Assembly (NCBI GenBank): GCA_947379755.1
Contig: CANCOC010000034.1
Span: forward strand, 1 to 34,162
DNA: 34,162 nt
Origin: Alcaligenaceae bacterium
Lineage (GTDB): Bacteria > Pseudomonadota > Gammaproteobacteria > Burkholderiales > Burkholderiaceae_B
Reading direction: 5' to 3'
Part shown: positions 16,073 through 23,800 of the stretch, one piece after another
Layout of the letters: each line of letters opens with the position of its first letter
Position numbering within the stretch: position 1 is the first letter of the stretch
Program-made: the position numbers and the translations under genes
Notes under the pieces: generated by a model
The model's input: the letters and a program-made list of their open reading frames with translations, nothing else
Told to the model about the DNA's origin: nothing
Database searches by the model: none

Positions 16073-16124
16073 GGACAAGGTGTGGTCTGTGGTGCTCGCC
16101 ACTGCGTGACTTCACCTTCTGTCC
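16073..16124 (+). promoter_or_regulatory. Structured RNA element between ahcY and metF genes (class not recognised)
   Basis: GGACA-AGGTG (16073-16082) pairs with CACCT-(TC)-TGTCC (16113-16124), a 10-bp stem with a two-base bulge. Inside are GGTC/GACT (16084-16087, 16108-16111) and GTGG/CCAC (16089-16092, 16099-16102, six-base loop). The element begins 17 bp after the ahcY stop. CTCGCC (16095-16100) is complementary to GGCGAG (16166-16171), part of the 3' arm of the following terminator, so an antiterminator fold is possible. I do not recognise it as a known riboswitch class. Confidence 0.5.
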
Positions 16125-16142
16125 GGGATCGGCTATTGTGAG

Positions 16143-16187
16143 GTGGTGAACTTGCCGGGTCTTCTGGCGAGTCACCACACTTTTTTT
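16143..16187 (+). terminator. Intrinsic terminator or attenuator directly before the membrane-protein/metF genes
   Basis: GTGGTGA (16143-16149) pairs with TCACCAC (16172-16178); after one bulged A the stem continues CTTGCC/GGCGAG (16151-16156, 16166-16171, one G-U pair) around a nine-base loop. Seven T follow at 16181-16187. The next gene's ribosome binding site GGAG starts at 16190, so the terminator sits inside its leader, the layout of a conditional attenuator. Confidence 0.75.
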
Positions 16188-16199
16188 CTGGAGATCAGC

Positions 16200-16538
16200 A
16201 TGACTTTGATTCTTGTCTGGATTTTGAATGCCGTGGCGTTGTTGGCCGTTGCTTATCTGTTGCCAGGTATTGTGGTGGCAAGTTTTGGTTCGGCACTGTG
16301 GGCGGCCTTGATACTGGGACTGGTCAATATGCTGGTCAAGCCAGTGCTGATTTTGCTGACCTTGCCGATCACGATCGTCACGCTTGGCTTATTCCTGTTT
16401 GTTATTAATGCCTTGTTGTTCTGGTTTGTGGGTTCGGTGTTGACTGGCTTTAAAGTCAATGGTTTCTGGTGGGCCGTCATCGGTGCGCTGGTATATAGCC
16501 TGATTTCTGGCTTTTTGACGAATCTGATTAACAAATGA
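16200..16538 (+). CDS. Small four-helix membrane protein, phage-holin family 4 / YvlD type
   Basis: 112-aa integral membrane protein made almost entirely of four hydrophobic segments (about 3-25, 28-52, 56-80 and 88-108), with the family-typical LGLVNMLVKPVLILLTLPIT and LGLFLFVINALLFW. Proteins of this family (PF04020) have no established function despite the phage-holin name. The ATG at 16200 is supported by GGAG at 16190-16193; an upstream in-frame start at 16143 would place 19 codons in the terminator hairpin. Its stop overlaps the metF start (ATGA), so the two are translationally coupled, a strong hint of a shared role or at least shared dosage. Confidence 0.88.
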   Translation: MTLILVWILNAVALLAVAYLLPGIVVASFGSALWAALILGLVNMLVKPVLILLTLPITIVTLGLFLFVINALLFWFVGSVLTGFKVNGFWWAVIGALVYSLISGFLTNLINK

Positions 16539-17383
16539 CCTCTCACGCTGGCCCTGCTTTTAGTCTTGAGTTTTTCCCACCCCGCGATGCGGCCGCCCAG
16601 GCGCGGCTGGTCGATGGGGCCAAACAAATGCTGGTGATCCAGCCCCACTACGTGAGTGTCACGTTCGGTGCGGGTGGATCGACCCGCGAAGGCACGCTTG
16701 ACACCGTGCGTGCACTGCGTGACATGGGGTGTGATGCTGCACCACATTTGTCATGTATCGGTGCTTCGCAAGAAGACCTGAGGGGACTGTTGCAACGCTA
16801 TCGTCAGGAAGGTGTACGCCGGATTGTCGCGCTGCGTGGTGATATGCCGTCTGGTATGGGCGCGGATGCGGCCGGTGCGTTGCGTTATGCGAGCGACCTG
16901 GTCGAGTTCATCCGCAAAGAAACCGGCGATTGGTTTCATATCGAGGTGGCGGCCTATCCTGAGATGCATCCACAGGCTGCAGGTCCGGCACAGGATCTCG
17001 AGCATTTTGTGCGCAAGGTGCGTGCAGGTGCGAATAGTGCGATCACGCAGTATTTCTTTAATGCGGATGCTTACTTTGACTTTGTCGATCGGGCACAGGC
17101 CAAAGGGGTCAATATTCCGATTGTGCCGGGCATCATGCCAATTACCAATCACACGCAACTGATGCGGTTTTCAGAAATGTGTGGTGCCGAGGTGCCGCGC
17201 TGGATTCGTCTGCGCCTGGCAGAGATGGGCGATGATAAAGAATCCATCCGGGCGTTTGGTGCCGACGTCGTGACCGAGATGTGCCAGACCCTGCTGGACA
17301 ACGACGTGCCTGGCTTGCACTTCTATACGCTCAACAATGCCGATGCAACGCTTGCCATCTGGGATGGTCTGGCCGTCGCATAA
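16535..17383 (+). CDS. metF: 5,10-methylenetetrahydrofolate reductase MetF
   Basis: FAD-dependent reductase producing 5-methyl-THF, the methyl donor for methionine synthesis from homocysteine. The 282-aa TIM-barrel protein starts with SLEFFPPRD, where E12 matches the catalytic Glu28 of E. coli, followed by YVSVTFGAGGSTREGT, RIVALRGDMPSG, EVAAYPEMHP, ITQYFFNADAYFDFVDRA and PIVPGIMPI, all in the correct order. The ATG overlaps the end of the small membrane-protein gene by 4 bp. Its position downstream of ahcY links the homocysteine-producing and remethylation steps. It converges with a Bug receptor gene 16 bp away. Confidence 0.97.
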   Translation: MTSHAGPAFSLEFFPPRDAAAQARLVDGAKQMLVIQPHYVSVTFGAGGSTREGTLDTVRALRDMGCDAAPHLSCIGASQEDLRGLLQRYRQEGVRRIVALRGDMPSGMGADAAGALRYASDLVEFIRKETGDWFHIEVAAYPEMHPQAAGPAQDLEHFVRKVRAGANSAITQYFFNADAYFDFVDRAQAKGVNIPIVPGIMPITNHTQLMRFSEMCGAEVPRWIRLRLAEMGDDKESIRAFGADVVTEMCQTLLDNDVPGLHFYTLNNADATLAIWDGLAVA

Positions 17384-17399
17384 GGCATGTTGGCATAGA

Positions 17400-18395
17400 T
17401 TAATCCGCGTACTGGTTGGCTGCTTTGAGCAAAGGACCCCATTTTGCAATTTCAGCTGTCAGCCAGGCTTGCAGTGCAGCAGGGTTCTGTTTGGATTCAG
17501 GAACAATCACCGCACCAAGCTCTTCGATTTTTTGCGTCACTGCAGGATCTTTCAGGGCCGCTTTGACTGCTTCATTAAAGCGGGCAAGGATTGCAGGCGG
17601 GATGCCTTTTGGGCCGTAGATGCCATGCCAGACCACGATTTCGAAGTCCTTCAGGCCACTTTCACGCAGGGTGGGTGCATCGGGCAGTGAGGCCAGGCGT
17701 TCTGCGGTGGTGACTCCATAGAGCTTGACCTTGTCTGCCTTGATTTGTGGCAATGTCTGGGTCGTCTGGTCACAGAGGACGTCGAGCTGTCCGCCCAGCA
17801 GTGCGGTCATGGCAGGGCCTGTGCCTGAGTAAGGGATCGAGGTAAAGCCAGTCCCAAGGGCCTGCTGCAACAATGTGCCACAGAGCTGGGAGACCGCACC
17901 AAGACCTGCATTGGCGAGGTTGATCTTGTCGCCGTTTTCTTTGGCGTACTTGATGAATTCGACCATGGTGTTAGGGGGGAATTTTTTGCTGCCTAGCAGT
18001 GTCATAGGCACATCTGCCAGCAAAGTGACATAGCTGAAGTCTGTCAGCACATCAAAGGGCAGTTTGCGATAGAGGGTGGGAGCCGTCGCCATACCATTGT
18101 GATGAATCAGGAAGGTATAGCCATCGGGTGCCGCTTTGGCCACAACGCCTGCAGCAACCGTACCGCCTGCACCCAGACGGTTTTCAACAACAACGGTCTG
18201 GCCAAGATTCTTAGTCATTGAGGCTGCGAGTACACGGGCCAGGACGTCCGTCGGGCCGCCCGCAGCAAAAGGCACAATCAGTGAGATGGGACGGGTGGGA
18301 TATGCGTCGGCTGCAGTTGCAATTGAGCCTGACATCAACGCCGTTACGAGTCCGGCCGCGATCAGTGCGCCCCGTAAAGTCTGGGTAAAGTTCAT
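17400..18395 (-). CDS. Bug/TctC-family periplasmic receptor
   Basis: 331-aa extracytoplasmic receptor. Signal peptide residues 1-28 (MNFTQTLRGALIAAGLVTAL and on to SIATA before ADAYPTR). The mature start YPTRPISLIVPFAAGGPTDVLAR, then VVENRLGAGGTVAAGVVAKA and APDGYTFLIHHNGMATAP, are standard Bug ligand-loop segments. Orphan: no TctAB genes around. It shares the fold but not the detailed sequence of the receptor at 10929-11906, so the two are distant paralogues rather than a recent duplication. A clear GGAG precedes the ATG. The 160-bp gap upstream (18396-18555) shows no further structure I can support. Ligand unknown. Confidence 0.92.
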   Translation of the reverse strand: MNFTQTLRGALIAAGLVTALMSGSIATAADAYPTRPISLIVPFAAGGPTDVLARVLAASMTKNLGQTVVVENRLGAGGTVAAGVVAKAAPDGYTFLIHHNGMATAPTLYRKLPFDVLTDFSYVTLLADVPMTLLGSKKFPPNTMVEFIKYAKENGDKINLANAGLGAVSQLCGTLLQQALGTGFTSIPYSGTGPAMTALLGGQLDVLCDQTTQTLPQIKADKVKLYGVTTAERLASLPDAPTLRESGLKDFEIVVWHGIYGPKGIPPAILARFNEAVKAALKDPAVTQKIEELGAVIVPESKQNPAALQAWLTAEIAKWGPLLKAANQYAD

Positions 18396-18555
18396 AACAT
18401 CTCCAAAAAATAATCGAATGCGTCGTCAGTCCGAAACAACGTTCGAACATAAAAATAGGTTTTGACGAATATAGTGACGAGAACGCTGCAGAAAGTCTGC
18501 TTTTGGGCGTCATTCGCGTCAAGTTACAAAGTGTGACTGAAAATGTCTGCGCGCG

Positions 18556-19221
18556 CTAGGCTGAAAACCCTAACTTCTGCTGAAAATTCGGCGCAGCAGG
18601 GCACCAGCCTTGCCCCGTCAGCATCGCATCCAGACGCACATCATGGGACTGGGGCTGGTACGCATGGGACGGGGAGTCGAGTTGTGCCTCCGCCCACGCG
18701 ATTCCGATCGTCATGATCTGTGCGTGTTGTGCATGCAGGGCAGCAAGGGTGCGGTCGTAATAGCCGCCGCCATAACCTAGTCTGTCCGAGGCGGATGTAA
18801 AACCAAGCGTTGGTACGAGCAGGAGGTCTGGCGTGAAGGCCTGCGTGCAGGGCGGCTCCATCACACCAAAATTCCCGGGGGTGAGCGCAGTGTCTGGCGT
18901 CCAGCGGTAAAACTCGAGTGGCGCATGTCGTTTCACGACAACAGGCAGGACAACGATGACTCCACTCTGATCAAGATGCTCAAGCAGCGGTCTGAGGTCG
19001 GGTTCGTCTGCCATGGGCCAGAAGGCGGCAACGATGCGAGGCGTGTCACGCAACGTGGCGAACCAGGTCTTTAACGTCTCACACATCCGCTGACTTTGCC
19101 GTTGACGTAGGTCAACGGACATGGTCTTGCGTTCGGCGCGCAAGCGCATTCGGAGCAGGTCTGCGTTATTCTTTGACATATGTCGCAACGGTGCTGACAG
19201 AAGTAGGGTGAGGCGTTTCAT
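18556..19221 (-). CDS. fau: 5-formyltetrahydrofolate cyclo-ligase
   Basis: ATP-dependent enzyme turning 5-formyl-THF into 5,10-methenyl-THF, returning a storage folate to the one-carbon pool. The 221-aa product has the family features IVAAFWPMADEPDLRPLL, DLLLVPTLGFTSASDRLGYG and the phosphate/Mg-binding GYGGGYYDR at 149-157. Start uncertain: the ATG at 19221 overlaps the divergent transglycosylase start by 2 bp, while Met15 (19179) or Met25 would give a length closer to other members; none has a convincing ribosome binding site. In many proteobacteria this gene lies next to 6S RNA, but I see no 6S-like structure in the adjoining gaps. Confidence 0.92.
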   Translation of the reverse strand: MKRLTLLLSAPLRHMSKNNADLLRMRLRAERKTMSVDLRQRQSQRMCETLKTWFATLRDTPRIVAAFWPMADEPDLRPLLEHLDQSGVIVVLPVVVKRHAPLEFYRWTPDTALTPGNFGVMEPPCTQAFTPDLLLVPTLGFTSASDRLGYGGGYYDRTLAALHAQHAQIMTIGIAWAEAQLDSPSHAYQPQSHDVRLDAMLTGQGWCPAAPNFQQKLGFSA

Positions 19222-21475
19222 GCACGGAATTACAAAGTATCAGAATTTTATGTCCCGCGCCTGGTCTGACGCCTGTGCAAAGGCCGGCTTTGTGCTGATC
19301 TGTACGGTTGCGGTCTCTGCCTGGACCTCACTGTCTGGCGTGTCCGCCCAGACAATTGCCGTGAATCCCAGCTCCGTCAATCCTAATGCAGAGAACCCCA
19401 ACGCAAACGGTCCTGCACGTTTTGTCATACAGGCCGACGGGACCTTGCAGCAGGCTGCAGGCGGTGAGCCACAGGCAGCGCCCAAGCGCCTGCCCGATGG
19501 TATGCCTGATGTGGCAACACCAGTCATCTCGTCACGTGCGAGCAATGCTGCCTCAACCCGGCCCAATACTTCGGTGGTGCCTGGAGCCTCGATTGCCGCA
19601 CCGGAGGCCACCCCCGCTGCGCGTGCAGTCGCTGTTGCACGCGATGCGATGAACAATAAGCAGTGGGTACAGCTGGCCAATCTGGTCCCGCAGGCACGAG
19701 GGGATATCCTGGGTATCTACCCTGAGTACTGGTCTTTGCGCACGCAGATCGGTTCGACAAATATGCCAGGGACACAGCAGGCACTCACGGAGTTTTTACA
19801 CACCAATTCAGGCAGCTATCTCGCGGACAAACTCAAAGGCGAATGGTTGCTGGCAGCTGCGCGTGGCGGAGACTTTGCAACCGTTCGTGAGCTGGGCGCC
19901 ATTCAGAACAGTAACAATCAGATTCTCTGCGCCCAGCTTGAAGCTCAACACATGAGTGGGCAGCGTGCCACCGCTGCTCAGGCCACAAAAATATTTGCAC
20001 CTGTTGCTGCTTGCTGGAAGCTCTTTGACCAGCTCGTTGCCGACCGCGTGTTGACGACTGCGACGCTGGTTCCTTTTATTCAGGATGCACTCGAAAATAA
20101 CAAGGTAACGGATGCGCGTCGCTTTGCAGCCTATGCCTTTGATGCACCTGATCTGGCTGCCTACGATGCAATGATGCGTGAGCCCCAGAAATGGTTGGCA
20201 GCAAAACCACTTGCCGGGTCTGCTGCACGCAACGAAATCATCGCGCTCGGACTTTCGCGTCTGGCGCGTGCGGATCTCAATGCTGCTGAAAGCCTGGTGC
20301 GTAGCGATTGGGCGGACAAACTGCCCAGGCAGAATTTGCAATGGGTCTACGGGCAGATGGCCTTGCTGGCAGTATTCGCCTTTGATAGTCGCGCGTATGG
20401 CTGGTATCGCGAAACAGGTGATGTGCGTTTGTCGGAAAACAATCATGCCTGGCGGGTGCGTGCCTCGATCCGTCAGGCCAAAATTGACTGGCCGTGGGTC
20501 AGTCAGTCTATTGGAAAAATGGGGCCTGCACAGCGTAATGAGGCGGCCTGGATGTACTGGCGTGCCCGTGCCCTCTCGGCGATGGGACAGACCAACGAGG
20601 CGCAAGCGCTGTTTGCCAAAATTTCAGATCAGTTCAACTTTTATGGACAGCTGGCGGTCGAAGAACTGGGGCGCTCAATCGTGGCGCCTAACAGGCCAGC
20701 GCCGGTGACCGAACAGGAAATTGCACAGGCACGTGCCAATATTGGCTTGCAGCGCGCCGTGACGTTGTTCAAGCGCGGCTGGCGTGGCGATGCCGTGCCA
20801 GAGTGGAACTTTGCACTGCGCGGGATGAGCGATCGTCAGCTGATGGCCGCAGCAGAGCTTGCGCGTCACGAAGGCATCTATGACCGCGTGGTGAATACCT
20901 CGGATCGCACGCTCAAGGAGTTTGATTTTTCCCAGCGCTACATTGCTCCGTTTGAGGGGCGCGTGACAGCGCAGGCCCGCCAGATCGATGTTGATCCGGC
21001 CTGGGTCTATGGTCTGATCCGTCAGGAATCGCGCTTTATTATGGATGCCAAGTCTGTTGTGGGTGCTTCAGGCCTGATGCAGTTGATGCCGGCCACTGCA
21101 CGCTGGGTCGCGGGCAAAATCGGCATGACGGATTTCAAACCGCATCACGTAAACGACTTTGATACCAATACCAAGCTGGGGACGAATTATCTGAGCATGG
21201 TCTTGTCGGATCTTGGCGGCTCTCAGGTGCTTGCAAGCGCGGGATATAACGCCGGCCCGGGTCGACCCATGCTGTGGCGCTCCAAACTGGATGGCCCGGT
21301 AGAGGGTGCTATTTTTGCTGAAACCATCCCGTTTAATGAAACACGTGATTACGTTAAAAATGTGATGTCCAACGCCACCTATTACGCAGCCCTGTTTAGC
21401 GGACAGCCACAGTCACTCAAGCAGCGCCTGGGTCAGATCGTGCCGCAGGCCTATGGACGTTCGCCATTGCCGTGA
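19220..21475 (+). CDS. slt: Soluble lytic murein transglycosylase (Slt70 type)
   Basis: Periplasmic enzyme cleaving peptidoglycan glycan strands to 1,6-anhydro-muropeptides, about 751 aa. A hydrophobic segment ([20 protein letters not shown]) forms a signal peptide. A long alpha-superhelical middle region follows. The C-terminal SLT domain has [14 protein letters not shown], with catalytic Glu near residue 603, then [13 protein letters not shown] and [17 protein letters not shown]. The ATG at 19220 has GGGTGAGG upstream; ATG 19250 gives a shorter signal peptide but lacks a ribosome binding site. An Asn/Pro-rich linker ([20 protein letters not shown]) after the signal peptide is unusual. It is coupled to cca through a GTGA overlap. 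Confidence 0.93.
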   Translation: MHGITKYQNFMSRAWSDACAKAGFVLICTVAVSAWTSLSGVSAQTIAVNPSSVNPNAENPNANGPARFVIQADGTLQQAAGGEPQAAPKRLPDGMPDVATPVISSRASNAASTRPNTSVVPGASIAAPEATPAARAVAVARDAMNNKQWVQLANLVPQARGDILGIYPEYWSLRTQIGSTNMPGTQQALTEFLHTNSGSYLADKLKGEWLLAAARGGDFATVRELGAIQNSNNQILCAQLEAQHMSGQRATAAQATKIFAPVAACWKLFDQLVADRVLTTATLVPFIQDALENNKVTDARRFAAYAFDAPDLAAYDAMMREPQKWLAAKPLAGSAARNEIIALGLSRLARADLNAAESLVRSDWADKLPRQNLQWVYGQMALLAVFAFDSRAYGWYRETGDVRLSENNHAWRVRASIRQAKIDWPWVSQSIGKMGPAQRNEAAWMYWRARALSAMGQTNEAQALFAKISDQFNFYGQLAVEELGRSIVAPNRPAPVTEQEIAQARANIGLQRAVTLFKRGWRGDAVPEWNFALRGMSDRQLMAAAELARHEGIYDRVVNTSDRTLKEFDFSQRYIAPFEGRVTAQARQIDVDPAWVYGLIRQESRFIMDAKSVVGASGLMQLMPATARWVAGKIGMTDFKPHHVNDFDTNTKLGTNYLSMVLSDLGGSQVLASAGYNAGPGRPMLWRSKLDGPVEGAIFAETIPFNETRDYVKNVMSNATYYAALFSGQPQSLKQRLGQIVPQAYGRSPLP

Positions 21476-22590
21476 TTACTGATCCAGTCGTCGAGGGTTT
21501 ACAGGTCTTTGTTGTTGGGGGCGCCGTGCGTGACGCCTTGCTGCAACTGGAGGCGGGCGATCGCGACTGGGTGGTCGTGGGTGCGACACCTGAAGACATG
21601 GTCGCGAGAGGGTTTATTCCGGTCGGCGGCGATTTTCCTGTGTTTTTACATCCCGTGACCAAAGAGGAATATGCGCTGGCGCGGACAGAGCGCAAATCGG
21701 GCCGTGGCTACAAGGGCTTTACGTTCTATACGGGCAACGATGTCACGCTGGCTGAGGATTTACAGCGTCGTGACCTGACGGTCAATGCGATTGCACGCTC
21801 GATGTCGACGGGTGAGTTGTTTGATCCCCTGAATGGCGTGCGTGACCTGCACGATAAAGTGTTGCGTCATGTCGGACCGGCATTTGAAGAAGATCCCGTG
21901 CGGATGTTACGACTCGCACGTTTTACCGCGCGCTTTACAGATTTTTCCATCGCACCCGAGACACTTGCCTTATGCCAGAAAATGGTGGCGCAGGGTGAGG
22001 TCGATGCGCTGGTGCCCGAGCGCGTCTGGCAGGAACTGTCGCGTGGCCTGATGTGTGCCAAACCTTCAAATATGCTGTCAGTGCTGGTCAATACCGGTGC
22101 GAGTCCGCGTGTGATGCCTCAGTGGGTGGATAGTGCTCGCGTGCGCGAAGCTGTTGATCAGGCAGGTGTTGCGGGTCTGCCCTTGCCGGCACGCTTTGCC
22201 TTGCTGTGCCTGGATACGCCAGATGCACAGGCATTCGCCAAACACTTGCGGGCGCCGACAGAGTGCGCGGACATGGCAAGATTATTGCCGAAGGTGCTTG
22301 AGGTGCTCAAGGCTGCCGGGCAGGTGGGGGGCTTGCATGCTGAACATGTGCTTGGTGTGTTTGAGTCGTGTGATGCCCTCAGAAAGCCTGAACGTTTTGT
22401 CACCCTGTTGCAGGCCGCCCATATCGTGCGGGCAGTCCCGCTCCCGGCCTGGCAAGGCTGGCTCAACGCAGTGATGTCGATTGATGCGGGTGCGGCAGCT
22501 CGGACAGCGAGTACGCCCCAGCAGATCAAAGCGGTTGTGCGGCAGGCCAGGCTGCAAGCCCTGCTTGCAGGATTTGACTCCAGGACTTGA
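21472..22590 (+). CDS. cca: CCA-adding tRNA nucleotidyltransferase
   Basis: Adds or repairs the 3'-CCA of tRNAs. 372 aa; class II nucleotidyltransferase head with FVVGGAVRD (from 13), the metal-binding pair D30/D32 in [18 protein letters not shown], and [12 protein letters not shown] at 99-110, then [17 protein letters not shown]. Clearly shorter than the 412-aa E. coli enzyme: the C-terminal HD phosphohydrolase domain is absent, so only the nucleotidyltransferase function is expected. It starts with GTG in a GTGA overlap with the slt stop codon, implying translational coupling. It converges with the methyltransferase gene across 20 bp without an evident terminator. Confidence 0.93.
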   Translation: MITDPVVEGLQVFVVGGAVRDALLQLEAGDRDWVVVGATPEDMVARGFIPVGGDFPVFLHPVTKEEYALARTERKSGRGYKGFTFYTGNDVTLAEDLQRRDLTVNAIARSMSTGELFDPLNGVRDLHDKVLRHVGPAFEEDPVRMLRLARFTARFTDFSIAPETLALCQKMVAQGEVDALVPERVWQELSRGLMCAKPSNMLSVLVNTGASPRVMPQWVDSARVREAVDQAGVAGLPLPARFALLCLDTPDAQAFAKHLRAPTECADMARLLPKVLEVLKAAGQVGGLHAEHVLGVFESCDALRKPERFVTLLQAAHIVRAVPLPAWQGWLNAVMSIDAGAAARTASTPQQIKAVVRQARLQALLAGFDSRT

Positions 22591-22610
22591 GGTGTGCCGA
22601 CCGCTGTTGA

Positions 22611-23786
22611 CTACAGGCTGTCGCGCCGATCGCCGCGTCTGAAGCCGAGCAAGTCGCCTTCAATCCCTCGACCCAGTGCAATCACTTTAAATAGTTCGCC
22701 CATTTCAGCTTCGGAGGTGAGCTTCTGGATGGCAACGCGCATCTGTGCATTGCTGCGTGCGCCGAGCTCGCCTTGTTGCATCATGACCTCTGCCAGGCCT
22801 GCATTGAGCAGGAACCTTGCCTGCGCGGTGTAGCCTAGGACTTCGAGCCCACCTGTCAGCGCGGCATCGGCCATGGCAGTAAAGTCCACGTGTGCGGTGA
22901 TGTCCTGCAGGCCAGGTGCCATCAGTGCATTGTCATGTGCCAGATGCTGGATGTGGCACATCAAGGTGCCGCGATGCCTTTGGGGGTGGTAGTACTCGTG
23001 GCGGGGAAATCCATAGTCAATCAATAATGCAGCACCACAAGTCAGCCATTGCCCCATGCCACGCACCCAGCTTTCGGCTTGCAGGTTGATTTCAGAGCGG
23101 TAGTCGGGCAGGGCGGGCATGCGTTGCGCCACCAGATGCGCCAACGTATCTGGTGCAGGACGGTCTTCATACTGAAACTGATCACCATCCCAGATGACGC
23201 CACGCTGCATGAGCTGCGCATCGTCGGACCAGGCAAAAAACTCGACGGGCATCGCATCGAGAACTTCATTGGCCATCACGCAGCCTGAAAAACTGGTTGG
23301 TGCCTGATCGAGCCAGGTGACACGATCGGCCCACGCGCCGAGTCGCATCTGCTGGCGGGCTTTCAGGTCGGCTGAGACTTCGAGAATCTGGTAGTGCGCA
23401 GCAATTCCTTGTGCATCCAGAGCCGTCAGAATGTCGTGTGCAAGCGCACCACTGCCTGCGCCGAACTCCAGGATATTCAGGGAGTCGCTTTGCCGCAGAA
23501 TCTCGGCAACCTGCTTCGCAAGTGTCCAGCCAAAGAGAGGCGTGAGCTGGGGGGCGGTGACAAAGTCACCTTTGAGTTGTTTGGGATCGTCAAGCGCCGG
23601 GTCGGCAAATTTGATACTGCCCGCTGCGTAATACCCTAAGCCGGGTGCGTAGAGTGCGTCATGCATCCAGTCACTGAAGGAAATCCAGCCACCTGCCTGC
23701 TCAAGACGCGCACGTAAAAAAGCGCTGACCCGCTGGCTGTGCGCCAGCGCGTCAGCGCTCACCGGGATAGAAGTCTCGGCGGGCAC
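22611..23786 (-). CDS. MidA/NDUFAF7-family SAM-dependent methyltransferase
   Basis: 391-aa class I methyltransferase of the DUF185/MidA family; mitochondrial relatives (NDUFAF7) methylate an arginine of a complex I subunit, but bacterial substrates are not established. The SAM-binding glycine loop is ILEFGAGSGALA (105-116); other family motifs are APGLGYYAAG near 47-56, GDFVTAPQLTPLFGWTLA (73-90), ANEVLDAMPVE and LLIDYGFPRHEYYHPQRHRG. The start is GTG at 23786, 14 bp after the helicase stop codon, so it is probably cotranscribed with rhlE. The C-terminal part (after AHDNALMAPGLQDITAHVDF) is standard for the family. Confidence 0.9.
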   Translation of the reverse strand: MPAETSIPVSADALAHSQRVSAFLRARLEQAGGWISFSDWMHDALYAPGLGYYAAGSIKFADPALDDPKQLKGDFVTAPQLTPLFGWTLAKQVAEILRQSDSLNILEFGAGSGALAHDILTALDAQGIAAHYQILEVSADLKARQQMRLGAWADRVTWLDQAPTSFSGCVMANEVLDAMPVEFFAWSDDAQLMQRGVIWDGDQFQYEDRPAPDTLAHLVAQRMPALPDYRSEINLQAESWVRGMGQWLTCGAALLIDYGFPRHEYYHPQRHRGTLMCHIQHLAHDNALMAPGLQDITAHVDFTAMADAALTGGLEVLGYTAQARFLLNAGLAEVMMQQGELGARSNAQMRVAIQKLTSEAEMGELFKVIALGRGIEGDLLGFRRGDRRDSL

Positions 23787-23800
23787 TGCGTCAGCCCTAA

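Noticed and set aside
18396..18555. Possible 6S RNA next to the 5-formyl-THF cyclo-ligase gene
   Set aside because: The gap is too short and shows no long stem with a central bubble; the other side of the gene has no gap at all.
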